Shown here: piece by piece, positions 32,316 to 33,587 of the stretch
How the letters are laid out: every line of letters begins with the position of its first letter
How positions within the stretch are numbered: the first letter of the stretch is position 1
Origin: an uncultured Rhodospirillales bacterium
Lineage (GTDB): Bacteria > Pseudomonadota > Alphaproteobacteria > Acetobacterales > Acetobacteraceae
Reading direction: 5' to 3'
Assembly: GCA_903893975.1 (NCBI GenBank)
Contig: CAITOL010000134.1
Location: 1 to 33,587, forward strand
Length of the DNA: 33,587 nucleotides
The notes under the pieces: generated by a model
Told to the model about the DNA's origin: nothing
Database searches by the model: none
Seen by the model: only the letters and a program-made list of their open reading frames with translations
Position numbers and translations under genes: made by a program

Positions 32316-33127
32316 TGGAGGCCCAACATCGCATCGGCCTGCACATCGCACTGCAAGGCGGCGTCGCGGTCGGCCTGACCGGCATCAAGCGCGACCTCGA
32401 TCATGCCGACCACGCCGCGATTGCGCTCGGGCTGGCCGCCTTTGGCATCGCCCCGGCGCGGCGGATCGTAGCACGCCCGTCCTCACCTGCGCCGGCTGCG
32501 CCGGATCAGGCCATGGAAGACAACCACGCCACTCCGCAGCAATGGCGCGATACCCCTCTCCATCCGGCACCGGTCCGCGCTGCTGCAATCGCGTCCGTCA
32601 CCGTGCCAATGACCGGCGGCATGCCGGTATCTCCTGGGCCGCCACCCACAAGCGCGCGCGCCCTGGTGCTCGCCACGCTGGCACACCCTATCGAGGCCGC
32701 ATCGCCACCCGCCCACCAGCGCGCCGCCACGCTCAGCCCGCCCGTGTTCCCACCGCCCATTGTCCTGCCATCCCTGCCGACGCTCCAATCCGCAGCGCCA
32801 CCGCCAATCGGCACCGGCGCCGCACCCGGCGAGTCCCTATCCATCGCCCCTCGGCCCACCAGTGCCGGCAACCGTTCCAAAGCCGCACCAAGCGTCTGGA
32901 CTGGCACGCCGGACGCCGCGCAAACCGTTCCACAGCAAACCCCATCGGCCGACCCTCAGTCGAACCCGTCGGACGCGCAACCCTATCAGGAAGGTCGCCT
33001 CATTCTGGACGGCGCCGTGCTCGGCCGCTGGATCATCGATCACCTGACACGCAAAATCGACCGGCCCACCGCCGCGGGCACCGCCGTTGACCCGCGGATG
33101 GGGCGCAACTGGCCCGGCCCGTTGTAA
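32315..33127 (+). CDS. Proline/alanine-rich protein in tape-measure position
   Basis: The product is 270 residues, about a quarter Pro plus Ala. A short folded-looking N-terminus (HRIGLHIALQGGVAVGLTGI) leads into a long low-complexity Pro/Ala/Ser region. A compact C-terminal end follows (RLILDGAVLGRWIIDHLTRK, then GTAVDPRMGRNWPGPL), which resembles the terminal peptide of some alphaproteobacterial phage tail proteins. A tape measure normally follows the chaperone gene, but is long and helical; this one is neither. It could be a degenerate or unusually short tape measure, or a tail-tip protein. It is coupled to the preceding small gene. Confidence 0.55.
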   Translation: MEAQHRIGLHIALQGGVAVGLTGIKRDLDHADHAAIALGLAAFGIAPARRIVARPSSPAPAAPDQAMEDNHATPQQWRDTPLHPAPVRAAAIASVTVPMTGGMPVSPGPPPTSARALVLATLAHPIEAASPPAHQRAATLSPPVFPPPIVLPSLPTLQSAAPPPIGTGAAPGESLSIAPRPTSAGNRSKAAPSVWTGTPDAAQTVPQQTPSADPQSNPSDAQPYQEGRLILDGAVLGRWIIDHLTRKIDRPTAAGTAVDPRMGRNWPGPL

Positions 33128-33172
33128 GGCCGTTAGGCCCCGTCCCGCCCTGCGCGAAGGAAACCGCCGCAC

Positions 33173-33460
33173 ATGTCAAACTTCGTCCTACTCGGTCCCA
33201 TCCTGCTGCAAGGTTTCGAAATTCCGCAGCAGATCACCTGGGGTGGGCGGCAGAAACTCGCCATCCACACCCTGCCCGGGGGCGACCGTGTCATCGACAG
33301 CCTGGGCCGCGATGATATCGACATTTCCTGGTCGGGCGTCTTCTCCGGCCCGACCGCCAGCAGCCGCGCCCGCACGGTCGATCGGATGCGGGCCGATGGC
33401 GCCACCTGGCCGCTCACCTGGTCAACCTTCTTCTATTCGGTGGTCATCAAATCCTTGTAA
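33173..33460 (+). pseudogene. Tail/baseplate gene truncated by an inserted element
   Basis: Only 95 residues are encoded. ATG 33173 follows GAAGGAA. The sequence (FVLLGPILLQGFEIPQQITW, LPGGDRVIDSLGRDDIDISW, then SGVFSGPTASSRART) matches the N-terminal part of a phage tail protein that I recall as roughly twice this length. The frame ends VVIKSL-stop. The last codon's final base and the TAA belong to the GTAA terminus of what looks like an inserted element, so the stop codon was provided by the insertion. The remainder of the gene should lie beyond the element, outside the window. Confidence 0.65.
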
Positions 33461-33587
33461 CTGCTCACCCCACCCCGACCAACGGGTATCCGAATAACGC
33501 ATTTCGGGTCGCATCGAGCACGGATCGTCCGGTGAGTTTCGCTGTGCTTCCCATCGACCTGAAGGCAGCATAGGCCTCTGCACCCCA
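33457..33587 (-). mobile_element. Insertion sequence end, IS66-like (partial)
   Basis: The sequence changes character at 33457, where GTAACTGCTCACCCC begins. IS66-family termini start with GTAA and often hold the complement of the transposase stop codon, as this one does. Phage coding sequence stops at exactly this point. The preceding 8 bases, AAATCCTT (33449-33456), would be one copy of the target duplication. The other end is outside the window, so the family call rests on terminus and layout only. Confidence 0.55.
33465..33587 (-). CDS. C-terminal end of a probable transposase (partial)
   Basis: An open frame enters from the right edge on the minus strand and ends at TGA 33465-33467, eight bases inside the putative element terminus. 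The 40 visible residues (AYAAFRSMGSTAKLTGRSVL, then DATRNALFGYPL) are compatible with the C-terminal tail of an IS66-type transposase (TnpC). This is too short to be sure. Stop codon placement within the terminal repeat supports it. Confidence 0.5.
   Translation of the reverse strand, partial: WGAEAYAAFRSMGSTAKLTGRSVLDATRNALFGYPLVGVG

Larger units (their letters stand above)
17755..33587. mobile_element. Contractile-tail prophage or domesticated phage element (right end not seen)
   Basis: From the DUF6362-like gene onward the gene content is phage-like: divergent small HTH and XRE regulators, a cargo block, then terminase, portal, scaffold, capsid, connector, sheath, tube, chaperone and tail genes in canonical order. 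The left boundary is set at the 20-base gap before the dehydratase start and is approximate. No integrase, attachment site, tRNA, replication or lysis gene is visible, and the last phage gene seen is interrupted by an inserted element. Whether it can make particles cannot be judged here. Confidence 0.8.

Overview
The window is GC-rich, densely packed alphaproteobacterial DNA. The SUF operon layout, the GltD/PyrK-like flavoprotein, the Hint-type protein and the beta-repeat secreted protein together suggest the Acetobacteraceae. That placement is inferred from gene content, not from a marker gene. It divides into a chromosomal part (1 to about 17.7 kb) and a prophage-like part (about 17.75 kb to the right edge).

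Chromosomal part. It opens inside sufC and continues as a translationally coupled iron-sulfur cluster assembly operon: sufC, sufD, sufS, sufU, a SufT/MIP18-like gene, sufA, then cysE, whose product feeds cysteine synthesis for the SufS desulfurase. A block on the minus strand follows. In transcription order it holds a MarR regulator, a very large iron-sulfur flavoprotein (with a one-base frameshift in a G6 tract), a DUF805 membrane protein, an enamidase-like amidohydrolase with a complete metal-ligand set, and a GNAT acetyltransferase. A small secreted Ala/Pro-rich protein with its own terminator comes next. On the plus strand, an MHS-type transporter and propionyl-CoA synthetase form a probable short-chain carboxylate uptake and activation pair, followed by a GT14-type glycosyltransferase. 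A PLP threonine dehydratase-like enzyme runs the other way.

Prophage-like part. A compact control region has two small minus-strand genes (DUF6362-like and a small HTH protein) divergent from an XRE repressor. The repressor appears to be leaderless, and the intergenic region has paired operator-like repeats. After a repeat- and hairpin-rich stretch comes a cargo block: a type-I-secretion-like beta-repeat protein, a Hint-like protein lacking the usual catalytic Cys, and a secreted RlpA-like protein. A promoter immediately followed by a strong terminator precedes the late operon: large terminase, portal, scaffold-like protein, HK97-like capsid, connector-type proteins, contractile tail sheath, tail tube, and a tail assembly chaperone with a phased GGGAAAC slippery site and a -1 frame extension. 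Two very small genes, a proline-rich protein in the tape-measure position, and a tail or baseplate gene follow.

The last phage gene stops abruptly at residue 95. The stop codon appears to be supplied by the terminus (GTAA...) of an inserted element, whose minus-strand ORF tail runs off the right edge; its end resembles IS66-family elements. No integrase, replication gene, lysis cassette, tRNA, rRNA or CRISPR array was seen. The element is therefore either a damaged prophage or a partly domesticated contractile phage.
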